Below are positions 60,801 to 64,000 of a DNA stretch of 64,000 bases, piece by piece; the stretch's first letter is position 1, and the number at the start of each line of letters is the position of its first letter. The position numbers and the translations under genes were made by a program. Under the pieces are notes generated by a model that saw nothing but the letters and a program-made list of their open reading frames with translations, was not told where the DNA came from and searched no databases. This DNA comes from Eopsaltria australis (Eukaryota; Chordata; Aves; Passeriformes; Petroicidae): assembly GCA_034509425.1 (NCBI GenBank), contig JAVTVJ010001251.1, forward strand, positions 1-64,000. Reading direction: 5' to 3'.

Positions 60801-63287
60801 GGCAAAGACAAGAATTTTCATTATAAAGTTCTCAAATCCCACTGATTTTAGTAAGAACAGAAAATGACTAAGAGCCTCAGTGTTTTAAGTCCAGTCATTG
60901 CTCAGAGACATTACTAAGTATAAAGTCAGATGTCGCACAGCTTTCAAATAGGACAACACTTTCCCCAAAGATAAAACACAGCAGTATCTGAAGTAAAGAC
61001 ATTAAAAAGAAATTCCTTCAGCTATCCATGAAAATCAGAAAGCGTAAGTTATGAAAAGATACATATCGCAGAACTTTTCAGTTTCCCTTTTACTCTGGAA
61101 GCACAAAAATGCTACACATCAAATTGACACTTCATGTTACGTCTGAATCTGAAAATCATCACACAGGACAGTGTTCCAGGAGCTCAAGCAGGAAAAAAAT
61201 ACCCATTAGAAAATAGGAATTTTGACAAAGAATATGGGAAAATTTGGAGAATATCAGTGCACCAGGATTGACTGAATTACAGACATTATCACGGAATACT
61301 GATTGAAATAAATGTAAGCTCAAGAATTTGTGAAAAGTAGAAGTCCTGGAACTGTAGCTGGACAGCTGCAGACAACTGGAAAGGTAATGGAGAATGGGAA
61401 GGAAAAAGTTTTTTTTCTAGACTAGACTAAAAAGAGTAGATATGCAAAACTAGACTAGAGGGTTGAGCAAAAGCAGACTGCTCATGTGTCACCTTCAGTA
61501 TATGGTAATTTTCAGACACGTATAGTAGTCCTATTCCTACAACACTTACAATCAAGAGTACATAATTAAATGATTAAATGTACAACTATTTTGACTTTTC
61601 AGTTCTATTTCTGCTACAGAGCACAAAGAAGACAGAAAGACACACAAAACACCTGATCTTTGTGTAAGCACAGAGAAGTGCAGTTTCACAGAATAAAATA
61701 TTAAACCTTGAGAACCTGTTTCCTGTTGTTTCATGTCATCTCCAATATTTACCACACTGGCACTGCATGGCAGTGATGGGGATCCGTGTTCTGATTCATT
61801 GTTATCTAAAAAAAAAGAAAACATATTTACAGCTATTTAGCAATTTTGTATGTCGTAATCAAGCTCACAGGTATGTTCTGGGGCACCAATTCTCTCCTTC
61901 ACTGGCCTTCAGAGTACTCATATTTGGCAAATGGAATCTGGCATAGGGGCCCCAGAATAAACGTCACATTTCAAAGATGTTCTCTTCTGGTAATGCTTTG
62001 CCTTCTCCAGTGCGTTTTCAATGAAGAAAAAAACCAACAAAAAGCCCAGCACAAATATCAGTACCTGCATTTCTGTGACTGAATGAAAATATATCTAAAT
62101 ATAACATTCTTAAGCACTCTTGTATTAATTTTTTCCTTCGTTCAATTCAGAAAGCTGACACTGAAAACAAAAATGCTTCAGCCTTGGAGACCTGCATACC
62201 TGGCACTCTTTTCATATGTAGAAAACCTCTCCTACCACCAAGTTCTGTTATGTATGCTGCTGCCTGTCAGGTGTCTTGAACACCTGTTGGCTGGAGAAAC
62301 AGCATTCTGAACATTTGGTCTATACTTCTTGTTAAAGGTGGGAGTGAGAGGATGACATACAGGTAACATGCTACTGGGTCTTTGAAAGTTGTGCAAAATG
62401 GGGATTAGGCCTCCGCTGATTACTTGTGCCATACTTTCACTGACATCAGACTATAACACAAGCAGCCGTTTTGTGCTTCCAGCCCTTGTGCAGGTATCTT
62501 GCATTCAAACACACTGACTTTCAAGACTGAGCACATACACTTATATATGTGCAGAATATGTAAGATAAAACTGCACTGATCTCATGTTATCAGCAGCAAA
62601 ATTAATACTGGTCTTTGTCTTCTGAACATTTTACACATGCATCGTCAATACCCTATCAGCCCCTAAATACAAGCTACTCCTTTCATACCTGTAGCTTGTA
62701 ACAAGCAAGAGTGAAAGGGGATGAGATTGATTATGCTTATCAAGGAGGGTTTTTCTCTCCTTGCTTTTGCATGCAGCTCTCCCGAGCACAAATAAAACAT
62801 TTGCTGCCTTCTTATCATTCAGAGATTTGCAGGATCAAAGTCTTGAAGCAATTCAACCACAAGTGCAATGCAGGAAAGAACTTTCAGCACTCACTTTGAA
62901 AATGCAGCAAATAATACCACTGTGTCCAAAAGATTAATCAAATCATAGTAGACAAAATTCCACCTTCATGTACAGCAGCTCTGCCATCTGTAATAGCTAC
63001 CCAGAATGAATCTGGCCCATTTTATTTCCAGTTTACAACTGAGGAGAAAAATGTTTCAAGCCAACTTAACAGCAAATAAAGTTTTAATTACCCTTGGCTG
63101 TGATACTATCCGTTGTTTGGAATAGTAAGTCCTTTTCAACAGGAGTACTGAAGTCCTCCTGGGGTGGAGTACGATTTTCCTGCTTAAGACCCCTTCTGAT
63201 CAAAGTGAGCCGAACCGTCTGTCCTGTGTGCCGCAAAACGTCAACTGCTTGCTGGTTAGTAAATCCCTGAAGATTTGTTCCATCCAC
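713..63287 (-). CDS. MPDZ: MPDZ (MUPP1), exons from PDZ3 to the stop codon (partial gene)
   Basis: MPDZ is a non-enzymatic scaffold of tight junctions, apical polarity complexes and synapses. Its PDZ domains bind the C-terminal tails of receptors, claudins, JAMs and CAR (family knowledge). Here 38 minus-strand exons join in frame into 1674 codons plus TGA. Domains in window numbering: PDZ3 second half 1-35, PDZ4 about 122-207, PDZ5 about 272-358, PDZ6 about 575-660, PDZ7 about 722-812, PDZ8 about 944-1032, PDZ9 about 1083-1166, PDZ10 about 1221-1302, PDZ11 about 1317-1404, PDZ12 about 1466-1549, PDZ13 about 1587-1674. Most keep the carboxylate loop G-L-G-x-S-(I/L) and the basic or polar helix that follows. 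Length fits human MPDZ (about 2070 residues) minus the upstream third. The paralogue PATJ/INADL is less likely: it has ten PDZ domains and the linker and terminal exons here match MPDZ. Upstream exons lie beyond the window. Confidence 0.97.
1600..1723 (-). CDS. MPDZ: MPDZ exon: PDZ13 first half
   Basis: 124 bases (1585-1626): [18 protein letters not shown] and then [18 protein letters not shown]. Ends F-A-K in frame 0. Acceptor TCTCAG, donor GTAGGT. PDZ13 is reported to bind CAR and other tails (literature recalled). Confidence 0.98.
2733..2845 (-). CDS. MPDZ: MPDZ exon: PDZ12-PDZ13 linker
   Basis: 37 codons plus two bases (1548-1584): [16 protein letters not shown], then [18 protein letters not shown]. 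Close to mammals. Donor GTCAGT, with C at +3. Confidence 0.96.
2963..3067 (-). CDS. MPDZ: MPDZ exon: PDZ12 second half
   Basis: 35 codons (1513-1547): [18 protein letters not shown] and the helix [12 protein letters not shown], ending I-E-L-Q. Frame 0 at both ends, donor GTAAAA. Confidence 0.98.
3878..4000 (-). CDS. MPDZ: MPDZ exon: PDZ12 core
   Basis: 41 codons (1472-1512): [19 protein letters not shown] and then [12 protein letters not shown] and Q-T-Q-K-L-R. The loop is S-L-G-V. Frame 0 at both ends, donor GTAAGT. Mammals have G-P-T-D-S-L-G-I here. Confidence 0.97.
5047..5090 (-). CDS. MPDZ: MPDZ microexon: first strand of PDZ12
   Basis: 44 bases (1457-1471): [14 protein letters not shown]. 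Acceptor TTGACAG, donor GTAAGT. The split Ala codon and frame fit both neighbours. The smallest exon in the window. Confidence 0.95.
5732..5828 (-). CDS. MPDZ: MPDZ exon: Ser-rich PDZ11-PDZ12 linker
   Basis: 32 codons plus one base (1425-1456): [13 protein letters not shown] and then [17 protein letters not shown]. Matches the serine-rich linker of mammals in its first half. Donor GTAAGT. Confidence 0.95.
5829..7154. other. MPDZ intron after PDZ11
   Basis: 1326 bases. A 137-codon minus-strand open frame (6527-6940) has no PDZ or other family resemblance and lacks frame-compatible splice sites that I trust. Nothing else seen. Confidence 0.75.
7155..7241 (-). CDS. MPDZ: MPDZ exon: PDZ11 last strand and linker
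   Basis: 29 codons (1396-1424): [20 protein letters not shown] and then [10 protein letters not shown] chose the acceptor TTTCTTTAG before TGT over a nearer TTAG, because only it restores C-S-L-G and frame 0. Donor GTACGT. Confidence 0.97.
8597..8976 (+). mobile_element. Solo LTR of an endogenous retrovirus
   Basis: 380 bases bounded by the exact inverted repeat TTGTGATG...CATCACAA and flanked by identical ATAC at 8593-8596 and 8977-8980, a four-base target duplication. An ATTAAA poly(A)-type signal at 8891-8896 sets plus orientation. No internal viral region is present, so it is a solo LTR left by recombination. The ends differ from a strict TG...CA by one extra base each, so the true ends may be 8598-8975. 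Family not named. Confidence 0.75.
10369..10545 (-). mobile_element. CR1 LINE 3' fragment
   Basis: Reads, in reverse, the well-known avian CR1 3' region: lead-in at 10369, CCCATCCAACCTGGCCTT near 10386, a GGGGCATCCACAGCTTCTC block and a GTCCTATCACTAC end near 10543. About 177 bases. Same orientation as MPDZ. Lacks the very 3' terminus. Confidence 0.85.
10962..11109 (-). CDS. MPDZ: MPDZ exon: PDZ11 core
   Basis: 148 bases (1346-1395): completes Arg and continues [16 protein letters not shown], then [11 protein letters not shown] and the helix [10 protein letters not shown]. Acceptor TTGCAG; donor GTATTG. Near-identical to mammalian PDZ11. Confidence 0.98.
11362..12041. mobile_element. GC-rich LTR-like insert abutting the PDZ11 splice donor
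   Basis: A 680-base block, much richer in G and C than the surrounding intron, running TGTGGTGG...GCAGCTACA on the plus strand. It is flanked by TACA (11358-11361) and TACC (12042-12045), a near-match four-base duplication as left by gammaretrovirus-like elements. A five-base ATGTA duplication on the minus strand is an alternative reading of the ends. Contains three 16-base tandem units at 11735-11782. No coding region matches a known protein; a 184-codon plus-strand frame across it looks incidental. I cannot name the family, and orientation is undetermined. Confidence 0.55.
11735..11782. repeat. Three 16-base tandem repeats in the GC-rich insert
   Basis: Units start at 11735, 11751 and 11767 and read GGGGCTCTCAGCCCT plus T or C. 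A fourth, decayed unit may follow. Such short repeats are common in LTR U3 regions, where they can act as enhancers (inference). Confidence 0.9.
12045..12238 (-). CDS. MPDZ: MPDZ exon: PDZ10 end and start of PDZ11
   Basis: 64 codons plus two bases (1282-1345): [20 protein letters not shown] completes PDZ10. A very short linker follows, then [20 protein letters not shown], so PDZ10 and PDZ11 share an exon. Ends GGGAAAAG at donor GTATGT. An LTR-like insert begins three bases into the intron (12041 and below), so donor bases +4 onward appear to come from it. Confidence 0.98.
12345..12428 (-). CDS. MPDZ: MPDZ exon: PDZ10 middle
   Basis: 28 codons (1254-1281): [20 protein letters not shown] and then W-A-G-D-Q-I-L-E. 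Frame 0 at both ends. Ends exactly before V-N-G. Donor GTGTGG. Confidence 0.98.
12740..12885 (-). CDS. MPDZ: MPDZ exon: linker and start of PDZ10
   Basis: 146 bases (1205-1253): [14 protein letters not shown], then [14 protein letters not shown] and [14 protein letters not shown]. Acceptor TTTTAG; donor GTTGGT. PDZ10 is reported as the site for the 5-HT2C receptor, c-Kit and claudins (literature recalled). Confidence 0.97.
13642..13819 (-). CDS. MPDZ: MPDZ exon: PDZ9 end and PDZ9-PDZ10 linker
   Basis: 59 codons plus one base (1146-1204): [16 protein letters not shown] completes PDZ9. An Ala/Pro/Ser/Thr-rich linker follows, ending [10 protein letters not shown]. The donor is GTAATA after AAAA; the last A joins AC to give Asn. 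Confidence 0.95.
13820..15174. other. MPDZ intron near the end of PDZ9
   Basis: 1355 bases with no gene or repeat recognised, apart from a short T run near 13969. Confidence 0.75.
15175..15249 (-). CDS. MPDZ: MPDZ exon: PDZ9 middle
   Basis: 25 codons (1121-1145): [16 protein letters not shown] and I-V-V-G-Y-P-V-E-K. Frame 0 at both ends. The donor GTGCTT is poor beyond +3. Only 91 bases separate it from the preceding exon. Confidence 0.96.
15341..15433 (-). CDS. MPDZ: MPDZ exon: PDZ9 core
   Basis: 31 codons (1090-1120): [14 protein letters not shown], then [15 protein letters not shown]. The binding loop reads G-F-G-I where I recall G-L-G-I in mammals. Frame 0 at both ends. Ends just before D-G-R. 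Donor GTGTGA. Confidence 0.97.
15999..16079 (-). CDS. MPDZ: MPDZ exon: linker and first strand of PDZ9
   Basis: 27 codons (1063-1089): linker [13 protein letters not shown], then the PDZ9 first strand S-I-Q-Y-V-E-L-P-R. Frame 0 at both ends, donor GTATGT. Mammals have V-Q-H-L-E-L-P-K here. Confidence 0.94.
16440..16530 (-). CDS. MPDZ: MPDZ exon: PDZ8-PDZ9 linker, first part
   Basis: 91 bases (1032-1062): [12 protein letters not shown] as in mammals, then a diverged Ser/Thr/Gln-rich stretch ending L-Q-H-Q-E. Acceptor TTGCAG, donor GTAAAG. Confidence 0.94.
16793..16884 (-). CDS. MPDZ: MPDZ exon: PDZ8 second half
   Basis: 30 codons plus two bases (1002-1031): [20 protein letters not shown] and then [10 protein letters not shown]. 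The terminal Arg codon is split. Acceptor ATCTAG, donor GTAAGT. Confidence 0.97.
17380..20340 (+). mobile_element. CR1 LINE retrotransposon, 5' truncated and decayed
   Basis: About 3 kb of CR1 sequence lying antisense to MPDZ. It has the spacer before ORF2, an endonuclease part (I-E-T-W-W-D-E-S near 17622; I-G-D-F-N-H near 17934), reverse transcriptase pieces (K-A-F-D-K-V near 19216; A-D-D-T-K at 19451-19465), the 3' untranslated region and a CR1-type 3' end at 20308-20340 (GTCCCGTCCAACCCTAGTCA then ATTCTA). ORF1 and the true 5' end are absent. The 5' boundary is approximate. Confidence 0.93.
17586..19780 (+). pseudogene. Broken CR1 ORF2 (endonuclease and reverse transcriptase)
   Basis: The longest surviving pieces are open frames at 17586-17933 (endonuclease N-terminal part) and 18431-18838 (the region before the polymerase core). 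They lie in different frames and are separated by stops and indels. The polymerase active-site box reads S-A-D-D where CR1 normally has F-A-D-D. It cannot make a working enzyme. Confidence 0.88.
21765..21894 (-). mobile_element. tRNA-Ile/CR1 chimeric SINE (TguSINE1-like)
   Basis: Read on the minus strand, it begins with a decayed tRNA-Ile head (GGTGCTAATAA then TTGTGGGTT, where the B-box would lie). It passes through CATTCACTTAAGAGTTG and ends in a CR1-type tail (GGGTCCCTTCCAACTCAG, then ATTCTGCAATTCTG). This is the plan of TguSINE1, a songbird SINE moved by CR1 enzymes (recalled). Diverged copy. Confidence 0.8.
22073..22269 (-). CDS. MPDZ: MPDZ exon: PDZ8 first part
   Basis: 197 bases (936-1001): [11 protein letters not shown] and then [20 protein letters not shown] and [12 protein letters not shown]. 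Ends A-D-E-L-L-E, directly before I-N-G in frame 0. Donor GTGAGT. Very close to mammalian PDZ8. Confidence 0.98.
22863..23025 (-). CDS. MPDZ: MPDZ exon: proline-rich linker before PDZ8
   Basis: 54 codons plus one base (882-935): acidic start, a proline-rich patch L-P-L-P-P-P-S-A-F, then [11 protein letters not shown]. Ends TGG-A at donor GTAAGT. Both the PPPSAF and KEDEFGYSW blocks match mammalian MPDZ. Confidence 0.96.
24786..24884 (+). mobile_element. Fragment of a songbird-type LTR
   Basis: Begins TGTGGTGGGTTGACCCCGGC and continues GGTGCCCACCAAAGCTGCTC and GGACAGGGGGGAAAAAATAT. I recall this as the start of a common passerine ERV LTR. Only about 100 bases remain. Its name is not certain. 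Confidence 0.6.
26449..26463. repeat. Poly-A run
   Basis: Fifteen A in a row within the intron before PDZ8. Confidence 0.9.
27011..27112 (-). CDS. MPDZ: MPDZ exon: linker cassette with STNPFADS motif
   Basis: 34 codons (848-881), frame 0 at both ends. Encodes [12 protein letters not shown] and then [12 protein letters not shown]. The S-S-T-N-P-F-A-D-S block is identical to the one I recall in mammalian MPDZ, while the first half has diverged. Acceptor TTTTAG; donor GTTGGA is weak. Confidence 0.94.
27113..29613. other. MPDZ intron between the two NPF exons
   Basis: 2501 bases, AT-rich, no gene or recognised repeat. Confidence 0.75.
29614..29697 (-). CDS. MPDZ: MPDZ exon: linker cassette with ITNPFY motif
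   Basis: 28 codons (820-847), frame 0 at both ends, so it can be included or skipped freely. Encodes [15 protein letters not shown] and [12 protein letters not shown]. Acceptor CCCCAG, donor GTAAAG. I do not recall this exon in the reference human isoform, so it may be alternative. The Asn-Pro-Phe tripeptide is the known ligand of EH domains; binding here is inference. Confidence 0.82.
30225..30335 (-). CDS. MPDZ: MPDZ exon: PDZ7 second half
   Basis: 37 codons (783-819): [20 protein letters not shown], then [15 protein letters not shown]. Frame 0 at both ends, acceptor TTACAG, donor GTAAGC. Mammals continue with a K-S-P-L-P linker. Here the next exon in frame is the first NPF exon. Confidence 0.98.
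30336..32458. other. MPDZ intron inside PDZ7
   Basis: 2123 bases at the recurrent pre-V(N/D)G intron position. Contains a run of 20 T at 30800-30819. No gene or mobile element seen. Confidence 0.75.
30800..30819. repeat. Poly-T run
   Basis: Twenty T in a row within the PDZ7 intron, in a wider pyrimidine-rich stretch. Confidence 0.95.
32459..32636 (-). CDS. MPDZ: MPDZ exon: PDZ7 first half
   Basis: 178 bases (723-782): [20 protein letters not shown], then [12 protein letters not shown] and [12 protein letters not shown]. Ends exactly before V-D-G in frame 0. Donor GTACCA. The acceptor is CGCAAAAG after a T-rich tract. PDZ7 is essentially unchanged from mammals. Confidence 0.98.
33100..33192 (-). 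CDS. MPDZ: MPDZ exon: acidic linker before PDZ7
   Basis: 93 bases (692-722) encoding [16 protein letters not shown], then [13 protein letters not shown]. Nearly the same as mammalian MPDZ. Ends AA at donor GTAAGT. The next exon's first G makes Lys where mammals have Arg (P-R-K-V-E-L). Confidence 0.97.
33990..34094 (-). CDS. MPDZ: MPDZ exon: PDZ6 end and linker
   Basis: 105 bases (657-691). Completes the last PDZ6 strand as [12 protein letters not shown] and adds a linker ending P-S-H-I-V-R. The split codon at its start reads AA plus T, giving Asn where mammals have Lys. Acceptor TTGCAG, donor GTGAGT. Confidence 0.95.
38025..38039. repeat. TA microsatellite
   Basis: About seven TA units, followed by an imperfect CA/TG-rich stretch to about 38080. 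Confidence 0.9.
39010..39032. repeat. GAAA microsatellite
   Basis: Short run of GAAA-type units in the largest intron. Confidence 0.8.
41082..41280 (-). CDS. MPDZ: MPDZ exon: PDZ6 core
   Basis: About 66 codons (591-656). Begins [13 protein letters not shown] and continues [17 protein letters not shown] and the helix [12 protein letters not shown]. It ends D-I plus AA, so the next codon is split two and one. The donor is GTAGGT. The exon is nearly identical to mammalian PDZ6 as I recall it. Confidence 0.98.
41281..43947. other. MPDZ intron inside the PDZ6 binding loop
   Basis: 2667 bases. Open frames near 41744-41941 and 43113-43457 on the plus strand have no family resemblance. No repeat is recognised. 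Confidence 0.7.
43948..44071 (-). CDS. MPDZ: MPDZ exon: start of PDZ6
   Basis: 41 codons plus one base (550-590): linker D-Q-L-L-L-M-E-K-R and then PDZ6 strand 1, [15 protein letters not shown]. The intron splits the Gly codon inside the binding loop (G then GG). Donor GTAAGT. Confidence 0.96.
44979..45263 (-). CDS. MPDZ: MPDZ exon: longest linker exon, PDZ5-PDZ6
   Basis: 95 codons (455-549), the longest coding exon in the window. Encodes a low-complexity acidic and polar linker rich in Asn, Glu, Ser and Thr, with [11 protein letters not shown] near the start, matching the D-L-H-M-S-L-E-E-L-Y region of mammals. It also has T-E-T-W-T-G-S-Q, like mammalian N-T-I-V-W-T-E-S. Frame 0 at both ends, donor GTAAAG. 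Most of the exon has diverged from mammals. Confidence 0.92.
45264..48139. other. MPDZ intron in the PDZ5-PDZ6 linker
   Basis: 2876 bases, AT-rich, with a run of 16 A at 47922-47937. I see no gene or intact repeat. A small segment near 47450-47480 is faintly CR1-like but too short to call. Confidence 0.7.
47922..47937. repeat. Poly-A run
   Basis: Sixteen A in a row in a PDZ5-PDZ6 linker intron. Confidence 0.9.
48140..48298 (-). CDS. MPDZ: MPDZ exon: PDZ5-PDZ6 linker, Ser/Asp-rich
   Basis: 53 codons (402-454) of acidic, serine-rich linker with the block [11 protein letters not shown] that aligns with mammalian V-D-E-S-T-F-E-S-P-Y-S. The rest has diverged. Frame 0 at both ends, donor GTAAAA. 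No folded domain is expected here. Confidence 0.93.
48299..50789. other. MPDZ intron in the PDZ5-PDZ6 linker
   Basis: 2491 bases. AT-rich, with short T runs. No gene, RNA or clear mobile element seen. Confidence 0.75.
50790..50906 (-). CDS. MPDZ: MPDZ exon: PDZ5-PDZ6 linker, YVSAKED block
   Basis: 39 codons (363-401). Opens [13 protein letters not shown], a stretch I recall as conserved in MPDZ, then an acidic linker ending L-A-L-V. Acceptor CTGCAG; donor GTTAGT, with a non-purine at +3. Frame 0 at both ends, so the exon could be skipped without shifting frame. Confidence 0.94.
50907..53349. other. MPDZ intron after PDZ5
   Basis: 2443 bases with no exon or repeat that I can identify. Short open frames on both strands here lack splice or family support. 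Confidence 0.75.
53350..53559 (-). CDS. MPDZ: MPDZ exon: PDZ5 main part
   Basis: 70 codons (293-362): [14 protein letters not shown], then [19 protein letters not shown], the helix [13 protein letters not shown] and the last strand [10 protein letters not shown]. This is very close to the mammalian PDZ5 I recall. Frame 0 at both ends. Donor GTAAGG follows CCT directly. Confidence 0.98.
53560..56318. other. MPDZ intron within PDZ5
   Basis: 2759 bases of AT-rich intron that splits PDZ5 just after the carboxylate loop. Apart from a GGAA/GGGA-rich run near 54561-54606 I see no exon, RNA gene or intact mobile element. Confidence 0.8.
54561..54606. repeat. GGAA/GGGA-rich microsatellite
   Basis: Purine-only in most of its length, with mixed GGAA, GGGA and GGCA units. 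Confidence 0.85.
56319..56504 (-). CDS. MPDZ: MPDZ exon: linker and start of PDZ5
   Basis: 62 codons (231-292): acidic linker ([10 protein letters not shown]...EGQSMEEVQ), then PDZ5 strand 1 (VQHIELEKG) and the loop [11 protein letters not shown]. Frame 0 at both ends, donor GTAACT. The residue before the GLGF loop is Met where I recall Lys in mammals. Confidence 0.97.
57486..57653 (-). CDS. MPDZ: MPDZ exon: PDZ4 end and linker
   Basis: 56 codons (175-230). Begins [11 protein letters not shown], continues through the PDZ4 helix ([19 protein letters not shown]) and into a Thr/Pro/Glu-rich linker ending L-T-E-K. Frame 0 at both ends, donor GTATCT. The 981-base intron below it shows no gene or recognised repeat. 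Confidence 0.97.
58080..58634 (+). mobile_element. Old solo LTR of an avian endogenous retrovirus
   Basis: About 555 bases resembling a widespread avian ERV LTR: TTTCAGCTGGAATAGAGTTA near the start, CCCAAACTGGCCAACGGGAT, a TATAAA box at 58339-58344 followed by CTGGGGAGTTAACTGG, a TTATTACTATTATAC stretch, and GTGGCTGCACGATGCTTACT near the end. No internal viral genes. I could not find a clean target duplication. Antisense to MPDZ. The family (ERVL- or ERVK-type) is not settled. Confidence 0.82.
58339..58344 (+). promoter_or_regulatory. TATA box of the solo LTR
   Basis: TATAAA sits where the ancestral LTR promoter lies. It would fire on the plus strand, antisense to MPDZ. Activity is unknown. 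Confidence 0.5.
58867..59013 (-). CDS. MPDZ: MPDZ exon: PDZ4 core
   Basis: 49 codons (126-174) with the carboxylate-binding loop S-G-L-G-I-S-L-E, then the strand G-H-H-F-I-R-S and the turn F-S-G-D-E-L-L-E. Frame 0 at both ends, donor GTAAGA. It ends exactly before V-N-E, an intron position shared with several other PDZ repeats of this gene. The intron below it carries the old solo LTR at 58080-58634. Confidence 0.97.
59726..59805 (-). CDS. MPDZ: MPDZ exon: start of PDZ4
   Basis: Encodes a linker and then the conserved block [12 protein letters not shown] that leads into the first PDZ4 strand (residues 99-125). The acceptor is TTTTAG and the donor GTAGGT. It starts with two bases that complete a split Asp codon and ends in frame 0. 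The 712-base intron below it shows nothing recognisable. Confidence 0.95.
60410..60441. repeat. Pyrimidine run
   Basis: T-rich tract broken by a few C, in the PDZ3-PDZ4 linker intron. Confidence 0.9.
61707..61805 (-). CDS. MPDZ: MPDZ exon: PDZ3-PDZ4 linker
   Basis: Short acidic, serine-rich linker ([13 protein letters not shown]...), residues 66-98. Frame junctions are 1/1: G from the previous exon plus AT gives Asp, and the exon ends CAA-G. The acceptor follows a T-run. The donor is the weak GTTTAA. Linker sequence is poorly conserved, so the call rests on frame continuity and position more than on similarity. The 1901-base intron below it holds only a pyrimidine run. Confidence 0.85.
63092..63287 (-). 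CDS. MPDZ: MPDZ exon: PDZ3 second half
   Basis: Starts at V-D-G-T-N-L-Q-G in frame 0 after a CTGCAG acceptor and runs through the PDZ3 alpha-B helix ([13 protein letters not shown]) and last strand (RLTLIRRG). It then enters a polar linker (residues 1-65 plus one base). The donor is GTAATT. The first half of PDZ3 lies beyond this window. The 1286-base intron downstream shows no gene or clear repeat. Confidence 0.95.
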
Positions 63288-64000
63288 CTGCAGGATTAAG
63301 AAGCTTTTCAGTTCACCCAGGAAGAAAAAGTTCAGGGCAAAACAATGTGGTGAGCTCTCAGCATCTCTTAGCCTAAGTAAAAAGCAAGTGGAGGGGCAAG
63401 AATAAAACCTGTACAACTTTATGTAACTGGATATGCTAAGCACTCCCACCGGAGTACCCCAGAGCCAGGTGACAACCAGCACCACAGCAAAGAGGGGAGG
63501 AGTGCCCACCATGGTGTGGCCAGGCAGACCTGCTCTGCAAGGTGGGAGAGGATACAGCATGTGCTGTGTAGCACACATTGTGGAGCCCGTCCACTCAACC
63601 ACTTCAGCCATCCCTACCTCTTAGGAGAAAATACTGGGTGAATAAACCAACACTGCCATGGCTAGGAGTTCTGGAGAGGGAAGAGTAAGGAGAGACACAT
63701 TGATCCACTGTGGTAGGAAGACCTACAGAGTGCAGTCATTCTGAGGTCAAGTAAACTTAGATACAGAGAAGTCTGCTACTGAACACCATAAGGTTCAATT
63801 TCCAAACAGAACACTGTAACAACCAACCAGGTGTTATTGTTAGTTCATCATTTTAGTATTTTAAAGAATAAAATTTTTGTCTCCTCAGTTTGAATCTATT
63901 TGATTATCTCAATAACTCAGTTTTGTTTCTGAAATTCAAAACCTTGGCATTTCTCAATTCTATCCCATTATCCCTAGCACCCACCACATTTTATTCTTCT

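Noticed and set aside
63288..63611. Upstream extension of the PDZ3 reading frame (175-codon frame)
   Set aside because: A CTGCAG acceptor precedes V-D-G at 63287, and the upstream residues do not resemble PDZ3. It is intron read-through.
1..64000. PATJ/INADL as the gene identity
   Set aside because: PATJ has ten PDZ domains and different linkers. The exon translations, NPF linker and terminal PDZ here fit MPDZ.
1..64000. Bacterial-style systems (operons, CRISPR arrays, riboswitches, toxin-antitoxin pairs)
   Set aside because: The window is a spliced vertebrate gene with avian retroelements. No direct-repeat array or operon structure is visible.

Overview
This is an intron-rich stretch of a bird nuclear genome, most likely a songbird (Passeriformes). 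It holds the 3' two thirds of one large gene on the minus strand, MPDZ (multiple PDZ domain protein, MUPP1). I recognise the gene from translated exons that match vertebrate MPDZ recalled from memory, from the PDZ3 second half down to the stop codon after PDZ13. No search was run. The bird call rests on CR1 LINE sequence and avian-type ERV LTRs. The songbird call rests on a tRNA-Ile/CR1 chimeric SINE that looks like TguSINE1. Human MPDZ lies on 9p, a region that corresponds largely to the avian Z, so this is probably Z-chromosome sequence (inference).

Layout: transcription runs from high to low coordinates. Thirty-eight coding exons (63287 down to 713) join in frame with GT-AG boundaries. They total 5025 bases, or 1674 codons plus a stop, with no internal stop or frameshift. 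Residue numbers below count from the first codon in this window. PDZ3 (second half) is at 63.1 kb; PDZ4 at 59.8-57.5 kb; PDZ5 at 56.4-53.3 kb; a long divergent linker at 50.9-44.0 kb; PDZ6 at 44.0-34.0 kb; PDZ7 at 32.6-30.2 kb; a linker with two NPF motifs at 29.7-22.9 kb; PDZ8 at 22.3-16.8 kb; PDZ9 at 16.1-13.7 kb; PDZ10 at 12.9-12.1 kb; PDZ11 at 12.1-7.2 kb; PDZ12 at 5.1-2.8 kb; PDZ13 at 1.7-0.7 kb. The first part of the gene (L27, PDZ1, PDZ2, start of PDZ3) lies beyond base 64000. The 3' UTR starts below 713 and has no evident poly(A) signal inside the window.

The rest is intron with retroelements. These are a 5'-truncated, decayed CR1 LINE (about 17.38-20.34 kb, antisense to MPDZ); a CR1 3' fragment (10.37-10.55 kb); the SINE (21.77-21.89 kb); a solo LTR with 4-base target duplication (8597-8976); a GC-rich LTR-like insert abutting the PDZ11 exon (11362-12041); an LTR fragment near 24.8 kb; and an old solo LTR at 58.08-58.63 kb.

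I see no second gene, RNA gene, CRISPR array or novel defence or biosynthetic system. The most notable feature is the LTR-like insert that ends three bases from an MPDZ exon, so that bases +4 onward of a splice donor would come from the insert.
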